Source: Strix aluco (Eukaryota; Chordata; Aves; Strigiformes; Strigidae). From it: 64,000 nucleotides of DNA. The notes under the pieces are model-generated. The model did not search any database. It had not been told where the DNA came from and saw only the letters and a program-made list of their open reading frames with translations. Positions 49,612 through 59,875 of the stretch are shown piece by piece. Location of the stretch: NCBI RefSeq assembly GCF_031877795.1, contig NC_133935.1, positions 74,356,303 to 74,420,302 of the forward strand, in the 5' to 3' direction. Both the position numbers and the translations under genes were made by a program. Within the stretch, counting starts at the first letter, position 1; each line of letters begins with the position of its first letter.

Positions 49612-50275
49612 CATGTTGGACAGCCCAGGCAAAATTATGGCTGGGACTCGTGCTTTGATGAAGCTGCTGAAGACTGAGACCAATGAACAAATTTCTCTGC
49701 TTCTGTCTGGTAAAGAAAGCATAACTGGGATACTGGGACAACTGGTAGTTCTGATGGAGCTGGCCTGGCCACAGGGTGGACTAACAGCTGCATACCACAA
49801 GAAAGAACCAGGACCAGCAAGACCACATGGCTTGGCATACGTGGAGACAGAAAGTGCATCTGATTTGAGTAATGTATCTGCTTATCTTCTCCTAGTTAAA
49901 ATTACTGACCAGTCCCCAGAAAAGGATCATACTGATCTTTCACACATGCAGCATACTAAGTAAATATTTTTTTGCTCAAACCCTATAGATTCTCTGTCCC
50001 TTCCTTCTGTGATGACACCCAAATCTTTACAAAACTGAAGCAGGGCCTTCACTTGACATTGACTGGCTTTGGGGGCTTGGAAGTATCATTGGGCTTCTCA
50101 TCCAGCTACCTCAATCTGCAAACAATTAATCTTGGTCTGGACTGTACAGGGGCTCTGGACTACTCTGTCTTCATAAATACTTCTCCTCCCTTGACCTTTT
50201 GGAATGAACATTCAGTCTGTAAAGTTTCCCTTTGCTTCCTGTTGTATTCAATAAATTCCTTTGCTTAAAAAGTCT
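49612..50275 (+). CDS. candidate terminal exon with 116-codon frame and poly(A) signal
   Basis: A short pyrimidine-rich acceptor (TTTGTCTGGGATTTTAG, AG at 49609-49610 region) lies just before an ATG at 49613. The frame stays open for 116 codons to TAA at 49961-49963, and an AATAAA stands at 50250-50255, so the order fits a last exon or a single-exon copy. The product would be mixed in charge, with a hydrophobic middle (ISLLLSGKESITGILGQLVV) and no signal peptide or motif I recognise. An in-frame TGA a few codons before the ATG limits extension. Minus-strand frames overlap it, so coding is not certain. It could equally be a chance frame. Confidence 0.22.
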
Positions 50276-51659
50276 CTTGCTGATACTAACCATCTGGCAT
50301 CTGGGGAAGAGGAGAAGACAAAGACAACAAGTTGAGTGCTGGACTGTGGGTCAAAAACCTCATCTGCAAAATCCTAATGTAGAAAGATGCTGAAAAAGAA
50401 TGGAACAGGAGTGAGAACTGGGAAAATTTCTGCTTCAGGTTGTTGTTTCCTGGTGCAGTGCCCAGCTTGCACCACATCAGGCAGCTTGGACCAGGAGCTT
50501 GTTTTTGCTGCTGCGTGCTACTTCATTATCTGGCCTGGGACGACATCTGGCTGGCATGTTCTTTTCCACACGCCGGGAAGAGGGCTCTTTTTAGCTGGTT
50601 ACTGCAGTACTTGGCATTAAAATATAGTGAATCAGACTACAAAGTAGCATGAGATTGGCTTAAAAATAATGAGGTTTAAGTACAGTTGAGCTTTGAGTTC
50701 TTGTTGTTTGCCTTCTGGCTTAGAAACCTTTAGAATACATGATGTGCATATTTTCCTGCTTTTCATCATGACTGTGAGTACTCAGAAGTCACCTTAAAAA
50801 TGAAAAAAAAAAAAAACCAACAGAAACAACAAATGCAACAAAACAAACATAATATATCCTTACCTTTTTATTGAGAAGTTCAGAATAGGTTATTTGGGCT
50901 TTTAGAATAACACCAGTTGTCAGAAACTCTCTCTCAAAAAAAAATTGGATAATTGGCAATATTCTTGCTAAGAAAGTAGAAGAGAGATAGTGAAACAAGA
51001 AAATCAGAGAAACAGGAAAGAGGACTTATTACCTTCAAGAGATTGCTTAAGTCTAGGAAGAAACAGGGGCTGTGACAGTCTAACACTCACAGTTGTTTTG
51101 AGATTTTGAGTACTTTCCCTGTGTCTGGAAAGATTTCCTCCACCAGTGGAGAAGAGGTCCTAGATGAACAGAATTCATGTTCTGGAAACAGACGCCACTG
51201 ACATTTACACTGATCTTCTACACCACCAAACCAGCGTGTGTGTTCCTATATCCACCGAGTTGCATCAAAGCACGAAGAACTTGTGTTTGGCTTCTTTCAC
51301 ATCATTCTGGACTTCAAAACAGCATCTTTGCATTACAATGTGTTTCAGTTTTTATTGATAGCCTGTTGCAAATCTTCCAACCTAACCGTGCAAAACAGAA
51401 TAGTTTTCACAAAACCTGGTATTTTTACACAACATGAAACTGAGGTACTGCATGCTGGCAGAGTTGTTTAATTTACTGCCCAGGCTGCAGGCATGGGCCT
51501 GGTAGCCGCATGTCAATTCCACCTGACTTCCTGGCTGGCGAATTCTGCAGAAAGTGTGTGGACTGCACAAGTGTGAGGGCCACAGACCAATAATTTCTCT
51601 TTTGGTCTACATATGTTTATTACTTCTCAACACATTAATAAAGCTTTCTGGTTTTAGCT

Positions 51660-51725
51660 CTTACAGGTAGGATGGACAAGCTTAGGTGAAATATGTCCCT
51701 TCCAACTACAGCAATAATATAATTC
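51660..51725 (+). mobile_element. possible very old CR1 tail
   Basis: GGATGGACAAGCTTAGGTG followed by ATGTCCCTTCCAACTAC and ATATAATTC has the spacing of the CR1 GGTTGGACTAGATGACC / GGTCCCTTCCAACCC / ATGATTC blocks, with many changes. Orientation plus. Confidence 0.35.
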
Positions 51726-51927
51726 AGCACCAATGACAAATTAGGCCTATAAATATATTAAAATTTGACCTCTGTGCACATGCCTTAGAGTTAAAAACAT
51801 ACTGTAAGAAGATTGGAATGGTTCCCTTGAGAGTGGAGACATACATATAGCAGCTGCTCTGATATCATGTATCAGTGTCTCCTGGTTGATACTTACTTAA
51901 TTATTGACTCATTTATGGGCTAATTAA

Positions 51928-52075
51928 GCATTGCAGCAGGTTGCTCAGAAACACCATGTACTCTTCACCACTGATGTTTGTAAGACCAGCCTGGATAGAG
52001 CCCTGATTCCAAGGAGCAGGAGATTGGACTAGAAGCCTCCGAAGGCCCCTCCAATATGAGTGTTCCTGTGCTGCT
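51928..52075 (+). mobile_element. old CR1 3' end
   Basis: AAGACCAGCCTGGATAGAG, then GGAGATTGGACTAGAAGCC, TCCGAAGGCCCCTCCAA and TGTTCCTGTG match in order the CR1 3' untranslated landmarks (AGxCTGGATxxxG; GGTTGGACTAGATGACCTCC; GGTCCCTTCCAACC; ATTCTGTG). Orientation plus. The left edge is approximate, and divergence shows that it is older than the other copies. Confidence 0.7.
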
Positions 52076-54616
52076 CTGACTCCAGGCCTCTCAGGCATGG
52101 ATCTCAGGTTTTGAGATTTTCCCCTGCATTTTCCAGTCTGCATAAGTTTAGTCCAGCCACTTCATCCCTCCATAATTCTTGTAAAAAGGAAAAAACTCAT
52201 GCCACTGAAAAGCAGTAAAACGTGTTGTATTTGTGAGTTTTTCACGGGTGCCAAGTACTGATATTATTACTATTTTGTTCATCTACTTTGGAGGAGCCTG
52301 TAAAGGTAGAGAAGCAGCAAAATGGGAAGAAATATAAGAGCATATTTTATTTGGTAAGGTGACAGCTGGAGGTGTGGTCTTCCTTTGGAACAAAAGCACA
52401 GTCCAATGACGATTGACTGGCAAACGAGAATATTGCCTGGCATGGTAGTTCCTCAGAGCCCAACACAAAGCAGTGACTCCCATCTTGCAAGAGCAGCAAG
52501 CAGAGACATGTGGTTGGCTTAAATATATGCAGTGTCATTTTATTTTACAAACTCATTTTGGAGGCCTGTTGTCTAAGGCCTCTGAGAAGACTATCAGGTG
52601 CCTTAGTATAAAATGCATGGTACGTATGTGTGTGGTGATACTTTCCTTATTGTTTTGGGAGCTTCTCTGCTAGAAACCCTGTCCAAACGCCAGTGTTGAC
52701 TTTGGACTTTTTCCAGTTCACTTTTCTGGGCTTTGCCACATCCCCGACCTTTTCCTTCCTCGGGTTGTGCCTGAGCACGATGGCTCTGTCAACAGTTCCT
52801 GTTCTCCAGACACTCCCTTGGAGTTACCAGGGAATGGTAGGGGCCTGGGGACATCACTTTGGGATTGTGGGAGGCTGCACAGCCTCAGCAGGGAGGAAGG
52901 ACTCATTGCTACTGGTATGCTTGCCACAGTCTGGTGGTCTTGCTGCACCCTCACAGCACACTTTTGCTCATGGTTAATGTATTAATGGCTTCTAAAGTCC
53001 TTGCTTTCTTCTTCTGGGATTAGGGCCTTTAGCCGCTCCCAGACTTCAGCCTGGTTAATCAGATTTTAGTATGATCAGAGCAAATGCTATCTAGGATGGC
53101 CTAAATCTGGTGTCCTGTTCCTTTAGGGACCATAAATTTTCCATGTTCTGTCACCTTTAAAGATGCTCACGAGTCTCCTATTGCATGACCATAGCTCATC
53201 AGTACTATGTTTAGTATCATCTCAGACTCATTATTTCAGTAGCCTCATTAACCTCTGGAGGAATGCTGATCAGTTATAGTTATCTTCTGGTACAGTGGTT
53301 TGACTTAAGCTACCTAACTATTCCATTCTTTCTGATGCCTGCTACTTCTGCTCTTCTGTCCCTCCATTTCATGCTCTCACTCAGAGTCTTAGTGACAGGC
53401 CTCCTGCCCAGTTTATGCTGGAGCTGAGAGTGGGTCTGAAAGGCTATGGGATTTAGGAAGGATTCTCTAGCATGGCAATAGGAGACTCTATTCTTCAGGT
53501 CTCCCATTTGGCTCTCCTGGTCCTGATTCCTCTCTTCTGCTCTGTCTCTCTATAATTCACATTGCCCTGTAGGTGGGCTCAACCCCTGAGATTTTTCTGT
53601 AGCTTTAGTGTCCTGTCTGTTTCTTGGAGGTGGTCTTCACCCTGCTGAGTCACCATGTTCCTTGAGGAGTGGGGCCCCGTGAACAAATTATTCTGCTCTG
53701 CAGGATTTAGATTTTCAGATATGATTGACAGATTATTTGTTTCTTCTTAGCTAACCATCATAAAAGCATTCTCCAGCCTTTTCAGGTGATTGAGAGTCCT
53801 CCTACCAGTTACTTCATGTTATGCTGTATGATCCCTTTCCCCCAAACCAGCTTTAAGCATCATGTTTTTCTGGGTAAGGGATTCAATGGATTAGATAACA
53901 TCTGAGTAGGGAAAAACTGAGAGAAGGGAAGGATAGTGAAGAAAATAGTGGGAATTAGCAACTTTTGGGAAAGGGGGTATAGGAATGCACGGAGTCCCAG
54001 AAGGCATGTTTCTGGAACAATGATTTTCAGTCTGAGGATGCACAGATGGCTATTAGGAGATATATACAAAAGATCACTTGTTCTTATATTCTATAGGGTC
54101 ATGTGTGTATATGAAATCTAGAAAGGGATCTGGAAAATTTTTAGGGATCCACAAACTGGAAAAAGTAGAAGGCTGCTAAATATTCTCTCATAAAGTGATG
54201 CGATTACAGTGAACAGAGAGAAGCCACATATACCATCACTGAAAGACTGAAGTCATATGCCAAGAGGGAAGACAATGTCATCATCACCCACTTGTTCCTT
54301 GAGAGGGTAAATAGAGGATTAGTGTCTGTGCCATGAGGGAAATGCAGAAACCTATCCCTGGGGAGCACTGGACTGCATAGCTCTGGAAAATGCTTTAAAA
54401 AAGTTAGGCAAAGTTCTCATCCACATTTAGAGAAGGAGCTTATTCTCTTCAGTCTTCAGAAATTCAAATAAAATGTAGAAGTTCTCAAACTTGATAGCTG
54501 TCCAGAGCTAATACACTGACAGTTTCACCTCTTGGTTTTTGCCCTGTTTCTGGGAGGCACAGGAGGTTACGTGTGCACTGGTTCTGTTACCTTGATCTCC
54601 AAGTACAGCCTCAAAG
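52076..54616. other. non-repetitive stretch before the minisatellite
   Basis: No recognised gene or element. Frames under 95 codons overlap each other on both strands. The last 100 bases include TTACGTGTGCACTGG and lead without a sharp break into the diverged left edge of the 28-bp array. Confidence 0.5.
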
Positions 54617-57440
54617 TTGCTGTTAAGGCACTCCCGTTAACTGAGTGCCATTAGGACATTCCCGTTAACCAAATGCCCTTAAGAAACTCCCATTAACCAA
54701 GTGCCATTAGGACACTCCCATTACCCAAGTGCCATTAAGACACACCCATTAACCAGTTGCTGCTAAGGCACTCCCATTAACCGTGTACCGTTAAGAGATT
54801 CTGGATAACCAAGTGCTGTTAAGACAGTCCCATTAACTGGGTGCCGTTAGGACACTCCCACTAACCCGAGTGCCATTAGGAAATTACTGGTAACCGAGGG
54901 CCCTTAGGACATTCCTGGTAACCGAGTGCTGTCAGGACTCTCCCGGTGACTGAGTGCCATCAGGACATACGCAGTAGCCGCGTGCCATCGGGAATCTCCC
55001 GGTAACAGCGTGCCGTCAGGATATACATGGTAACTGTGTGCCCTCAGACTCTCCCGGCAACCACATGTGATCGGGACATTCCTGTCAACCAAGTGCCCGT
55101 GACATTCCCGGCAACCATGTGCCCTCAGGACTCTGCTGGCAACGGAGTGCTGGGGACTCTCCATATAACCGTGTGCCCTTGGGACATTCCCAGCAACCGA
55201 GTGCCATCGGGACTCTCCCGGCAACCGCGTGCCATCGGGACATTCCCAGCAACCGAGTGCCATCGGGACTCTGGTAACTGCCTGCCCTTGGGACTCTCCC
55301 GGCAACCATGTGCTGTAGGGTCTCTCCCGGCAACCACGTGCCCTCAGGACTCTCCCAGCAACCGCGTGCCCTCGGGACATCCTGGCAACCACGTGCTGTA
55401 GGGTCTCTTGTGGCAACCGAGTGCCCTCAGGACTCTCCCTGCAACCGTGTGCCCTCAGGACTCTCCCAGCAACTGCGTGCCCTCTGGACATCTTGGCAAC
55501 CACGTGCTGTAGGGTCTCTCCCAGCAACAGAGTGCCCTCAGGACTCTCCCTGCAACCGCGTGCACATTCGTGGTAGGGTCTCTCCCAGCAACCGCGTGCC
55601 CTCAGGACTCTCCCAGCAACCGCGTGCCCTCGGGACTCTGCCGGCAACCACGTGCCATAGGGTCTCTTGTGGCAACCGAGTGCCCTCAGGACTCTCCTGG
55701 CAACCCTCGGGGCATTCGTGGTAACCGCGTGTTGTAGGGTCTCTCCCAGCAACCGCATGCCCTTGAGACTCACCGGCAACCGCTTGCTGGACATTCCCGG
55801 CCACCGAGTGCCCTTGGGACTCTCCCGGAAACCATGTGCCATCAGGACATTCACAGCAACCGAGTGCCATCGGGACTCTCCCAGCAACCGCCTGCCCTTG
55901 GGACTCTCTCTCGGCAACCACGTGCTGTAGGGTGTCTCCCGGCAAACGAGTGCCCTCAGGACTCTCCCAGCAACCGCGTGCCATAGGGACTCTCCCAGCA
56001 ACTGCGTGCCCTCAGGACTCTCCCTGCAACCGTGTGCCCATTCGTGGGTAGGGTCTCTCCCAGCAACCGCGTGCCCTCGGGACATTCCTGGCAACCGAGT
56101 GTCGTCGAGAGTCTCTCAGTAAACATGTGCCTTCAGGACTCTCCTGGTAACCGCGTGCCCTCGGGACATCTTGGCAACCACGTGCCATAGGGTCTCTCAC
56201 GGCAAACGAGTGCCCTCAGGACTCTCCCAGCAACCGCGTGCCCTCGGGACATCCTGGCAACCACGTGCTGTAGGGTCTATCCCAGCAGCGAGTGCCCTCA
56301 GGACTCTCCCTGCAACCGCGTGCCCATTCGTGGTAACCACGTGCCCTCAGGACTCTCCCAGCAACCGTGTGCCCTCAGGACATTCCTGGCAACCGAGTGC
56401 CGTAGGGTCTCTCCTGGCAACCAAGTGCCCTCAGGAATCTCCCTGCAACTGCGTGCCCATTCGTGGTAACCGCGTGCCGTAGGGACTCTCCCAGCAACCG
56501 CGTGCCCTCAGGACTCTCCCAGCAACCGCATGCCCTCGGGACTCTGCCAGCAACCAGGTGCCGTAGGGTCTCTTGTGGCAACCGAGTGCCCTCAGGACTC
56601 TCCCTGCAACCTTGGGACATTCCTGGCAACCGTAGGGTCTCTCGCATCAACCGCATGCCCTTGAGACTCACCCGGCAACCGCTTGCTGGACATTCCTGGC
56701 CACCGAGTGCCCTCGGGACTCTCCCGGTAACCACGTCATCGGGACATGCCCACAACCGAGTGCCATCAGGACTCTGTTGGCAACCAAGTGCCCTTGGGCC
56801 ATTCCCGGCAACCGTGTCCTGGTAACCACATGACCTTGGGACATCCCCGGTAACTGAGACTCTCCCGGAAACTGCATGCCGTCAGGACTCTCCTGCTACC
56901 GCTTGCCCTCAGACTCTCCCAGCAACCAAGTGCTGTCGGGACTCTCCCAGCAACCAAGTGCCGTGGGGACTCTGCTGGCCACTGAGTGCTGTAGGGTCTC
57001 TCGTGGCAACCGAGTGCCCTCAGGACTTTGGTGGCAACCGCGTGCTGTCTGGACATTCCCGGCAACTGCCTGCCCTCAGGACTCTCCTGGTAACTGTGCC
57101 CTTGGGATATTCCCGGCAACCGAGGACTCTCCCGGTAACCATGTGCCATCAGGACTCTCCCCGCAACTGCATGTCATCAGGACATTCCTGGCAACCGGGT
57201 GCCATCGGGACTCTCCCAGCAACCGTGTGCCCTTGGGATTCTCCTGGCAACCGAGTGCTGTTGGGATGCTCCTGGTAACCGTGTACAATTGGGACACCGC
57301 TGCAGCCTCGTGCCCTCGGCACTCTCCCGGCTACCGAGTGCCCTTGGGACATACCCAGCATCTGAGTCCCGTCGGGTCTCTCCCTGCAACCGCGTGCGGT
57401 CGGGACATTGCCGGTCAGCGGGTGCTGTCAGGACGCCCCC
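54617..57440. repeat. 28-bp minisatellite (VNTR), about 100 copies
   Basis: A tandem array of about 2.8 kb. The unit on the plus strand contains, in order, a GGGACTCTCCC-like block, GGCAACCG or AGCAACCG, and CGTGCCCTC or AGTGCCATC. Unit length is mostly 28 bp, with some 27- and 29-bp variants and shortened ones marked by CCCATTCGTGG. The centre is CpG-rich (CCGCGTGCC, TCGGG). The left 300 bases carry TTAA, CCAAGTGCC and CATTAGG instead. Stop codons are rare in the unit on both strands, which gives a 396-codon minus frame (54904-56094) and other long frames. Because 28 is not a multiple of three, the peptide repeats every 28 residues. I regard these frames as by-products of the repeat, not genes. 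Confidence 0.97.
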
Positions 57441-57452
57441 ACCAGGTGGCAG
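57439..57452 (+). promoter_or_regulatory. perfect CTCF-consensus match at array edge
   Basis: CCACCAGGTGGCAG fits the 14-base core CCASYAGRKGGCRS at every position. It overlaps the last two bases of the minisatellite. CTCF is the vertebrate insulator and loop-anchor protein. Occupancy is not shown, and methylation or context could block it. Confidence 0.55.
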
Positions 57453-57633
57453 CACAGACACACGCTATAGCCACAGCTGCCGGGCGCTGCTCTCGCACAG
57501 CCGCTCCAGGGCTTCCAGCGGCCCCAAAGTGTCTTGTGGCTGAAGAATTTTCACATTACTTAATGCAAAATTCATTAAAACGCGTAATTGAGGATCTTAA
57601 TAATAAATTACAGCAGATTAAAAAAAAAAAAAA
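57453..57633 (+). other. CpG-rich flank, AATAAA and A14 run after the array
   Basis: The first 90 bases are GC- and CpG-rich (GCCGGGCGCTGC, CCAGCGGCCCC). The rest is AT-rich and ends in AATAAA (57602-57607), 12 other bases and a run of 14 A (57620-57633), followed by CCAAACCAAAC. Signal plus A run at this spacing is the usual mark of a retroposed transcript end. No target-site duplication has been identified. Confidence 0.5.
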
Positions 57634-58106
57634 CCAAACCAAACACCAGTGGTAGCATGTAGTGTGCTGGAAGCTCTTTCAGAATTTCTGAATTATTTTA
57701 TTCCTTATCCTTCTGAAGCATATATGGAACTCAGCTATACTAACTGAACCAGCTCCTTTATTGATGACACACAGAGCAGCGTATAGCCTAAAAGCTCTTC
57801 CAGAAATCTCCCTTAGTTTGATGCCACCAACCATCTCAGTTCATTGCCTGAGGATCATAATATTTTACACTATTTTCAATTGCCATTTGAGAAACTCAAC
57901 AGATACAGCAGGCACTTAATTGAGCCTCAGAATATTCCAATGACACTCCAACTAATTTCATTTATTAATGGAAAAAATTGAAGCAAATGGAGAGGAGAGC
58001 TAGTTTTCTTTTTCAAACTTAAATGTCTCCCACCTAGCTCTTTACTAATTCTGCATTGTGTTGGCATAATGTCAGATAAAGGAGAATCAAGGTACTAATT
58101 GCATAC

Positions 58107-58258
58107 CTGTAAGCCTGACATTTGTGCTGACATCCCAGTTCTTCGCCTGGCATCTTGTGAGAAGGCCATGTTTGAGAATCGTCAAAGTAATGATGTGCCT
58201 GGTCTTCTCTATGGCAGAGACCCTTTTTGTGCTAAGACTCGATGAGGAAATCCTGAGT
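58107..58258 (-). CDS. candidate 152-bp internal exon, unrecognised
   Basis: On the minus strand an acceptor (CATTACAGTTACACAG) and a donor (TTACAG/GTATGC) enclose 152 bases. One frame is open throughout, encoding about 50 residues that include KTRHIITLTILKHGLLTRCQ and KNWDVSTNVRLTG. The frame is part of a longer 90-codon open stretch (58087-58359). The pyrimidine tract is poor. I recognise no family and no linked exon in a matching phase. Confidence 0.15.
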
Positions 58259-59808
58259 CTGTGTAACTGTAATGTAACTGGTATTCTAGAGCATCTTCTG
58301 CTGTTAAAACTGTGGAAATATTCCTTTAAATATGTGATAATCATATCAAAGTCTAACATATAGGATTTTTACAATCTTTATTTCAGTTTTTTCCCTAAGA
58401 AATAGCAAGATAATAGATTAATAATTATTAACAATTATTAATACATAATTTTCCTTATTAAGAATTCTTACAGCTATATTAAGCTAATGTAAAGCTAACT
58501 TGCACTTGACATAATCAGAAGTGATAATCCATATTGTTATGCTTATTTAAAACCAGTTGGTGAAGGTAAATTCAGTCCCAGGTCCTAGCTTTTTGGAGCA
58601 TCTTTCCTTCCAGGCTTTTTTCCCAGGTGACTGAGCTGATGTTCAAACTCGGAGGCTGGTCTTACACCAGTGGTCTTGGGAAGTGTTTTGCAGCAACTTT
58701 TGGAACCACTCCTAAAGGAGAGGAGCTTTTTAGTGTCTTGTAGGCCATTAGGGGCCACAACTCCTCTTGGGAGTTGATGAGCACAATGTGCCTGCTTATA
58801 CTTTATTCCCTTTATTTGTCTCTTGCACAGGCAATACTTTCCTCATCACCTTGTGAAGTGGAAAAGCTATGTAACTGCCCACAGTGGTGCTATGAGACTA
58901 TCTGAAGATGGGAAAGATATATCAGTTTACTTTTTAAAATGTAAAAGGCATTTCAGAAGGCAGTATGAAGTAACGCTAAGCAAAAATTTGAGAGAGACAG
59001 ATGGGTAATAGAAGGTGTCATGGCAGTATCTGATCACTGTGAGCCTTGGCTTTGTGTATTTGGCAGCACGGGACTAATGTTGTTTGATATAAAGAGAAAA
59101 GCATAAATTTTTAAACTACATATTCTGCTTTCTGCAGAATTTTGGGTCTTCCATGAAAGTATCTTCTCAAAATATTAATGTAAGCCAATGAGGATCAGAG
59201 ATCAAGGTGGAATGGCTGCAAGCATGGATAATGTATGCAGGTACTGCCAGCTACTCCAACAGCAGGCAAAACTGTTCCCTTCTGCACAGAGCTCTTTGGA
59301 AAGGAGAAATGTGTAAACCTCTAGACTTTAGCACATGGGAAAAAAACCTATGTTGCTTTCTGGCACTGTCTCAGAAGCTCCTCAGCATATGGCTGGCTTT
59401 TCAACATATAAACTAGTCAGGACAAACATGTGGGGTTCTTTTTGTTTGGGTTTTGTGTTGTATTTTTTTTTTAATTTTAAATTTTCTAGTTCTTATTCCA
59501 TTTCAAATCCTTAAGGAATCAGCTGAAACTACTAAAACTTTTAAATGTTTAAGGACGTCAGACTAGCAGAGTGAAAATGGACAGAAAGCTGCTGGGCCCA
59601 GCATTACATTTTCCTACCTAGAACAGGGGAAGCTGGATGGTGTGAGGGAAGCTGGTCCGTTACTCTGATCGAAATCTGGCAGAGCCTGGGAGTTTGGAAA
59701 TAATTAGACCCCAGTCACAACCATTTCTAGATCATCTCCAAACACAGATACTACTGCATCAGCATCATGGAAGCAAATCCAGTATCTATTTGACAAGAAA
59801 GTACTTAC

Positions 59809-59875
59809 CTCTTGTTGGTGCAAGCTCTGGGATGATGATGTACAGCTGTGACAGCCCCTGATGGCTCCAGTGTAA
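59809..59875 (-). CDS. candidate 67-bp exon with near-ideal donor
   Basis: On the minus strand the segment ends in AAGAG before GTAAGTACT, an essentially ideal 5' splice site. Upstream is TTATTTCTTTTAATTTCACTG, an acceptable pyrimidine tract before GCATGAAG. All three frames are open. One of them starts at an ATG just upstream (59881) and includes GLSQLYIIIPELAPTR. No family was recognised. It could be a first or internal exon of a minus-strand transcript, coding or not. Confidence 0.18.

Larger units (their letters stand above)
44736..51655. other. non-repetitive stretch, mixed composition
   Basis: No recognised protein family or clear element. A 149-codon minus frame (45138-45587) and a 163-codon plus frame (47011-47502) lie in GC-richer DNA and lack motifs. 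Separate entries cover a CpG-rich patch, a 31-bp duplication and a candidate terminal exon. The 48.0-48.3 kb part is AT-rich with homeodomain-like words. Confidence 0.5.

Noticed and set aside
50240-50310. R/U5-like end of a solo LTR (AATAAA then TGGCATCTGGGG)
   Set aside because: No LTR start, no second LTR, and no terminal TG...CA pair could be defined.
54617-57440. The array as a CRISPR, centromeric satellite or telomeric repeat
   Set aside because: No spacers of unique sequence between repeats, unit far shorter than centromeric satellites, and no TTAGGG units.
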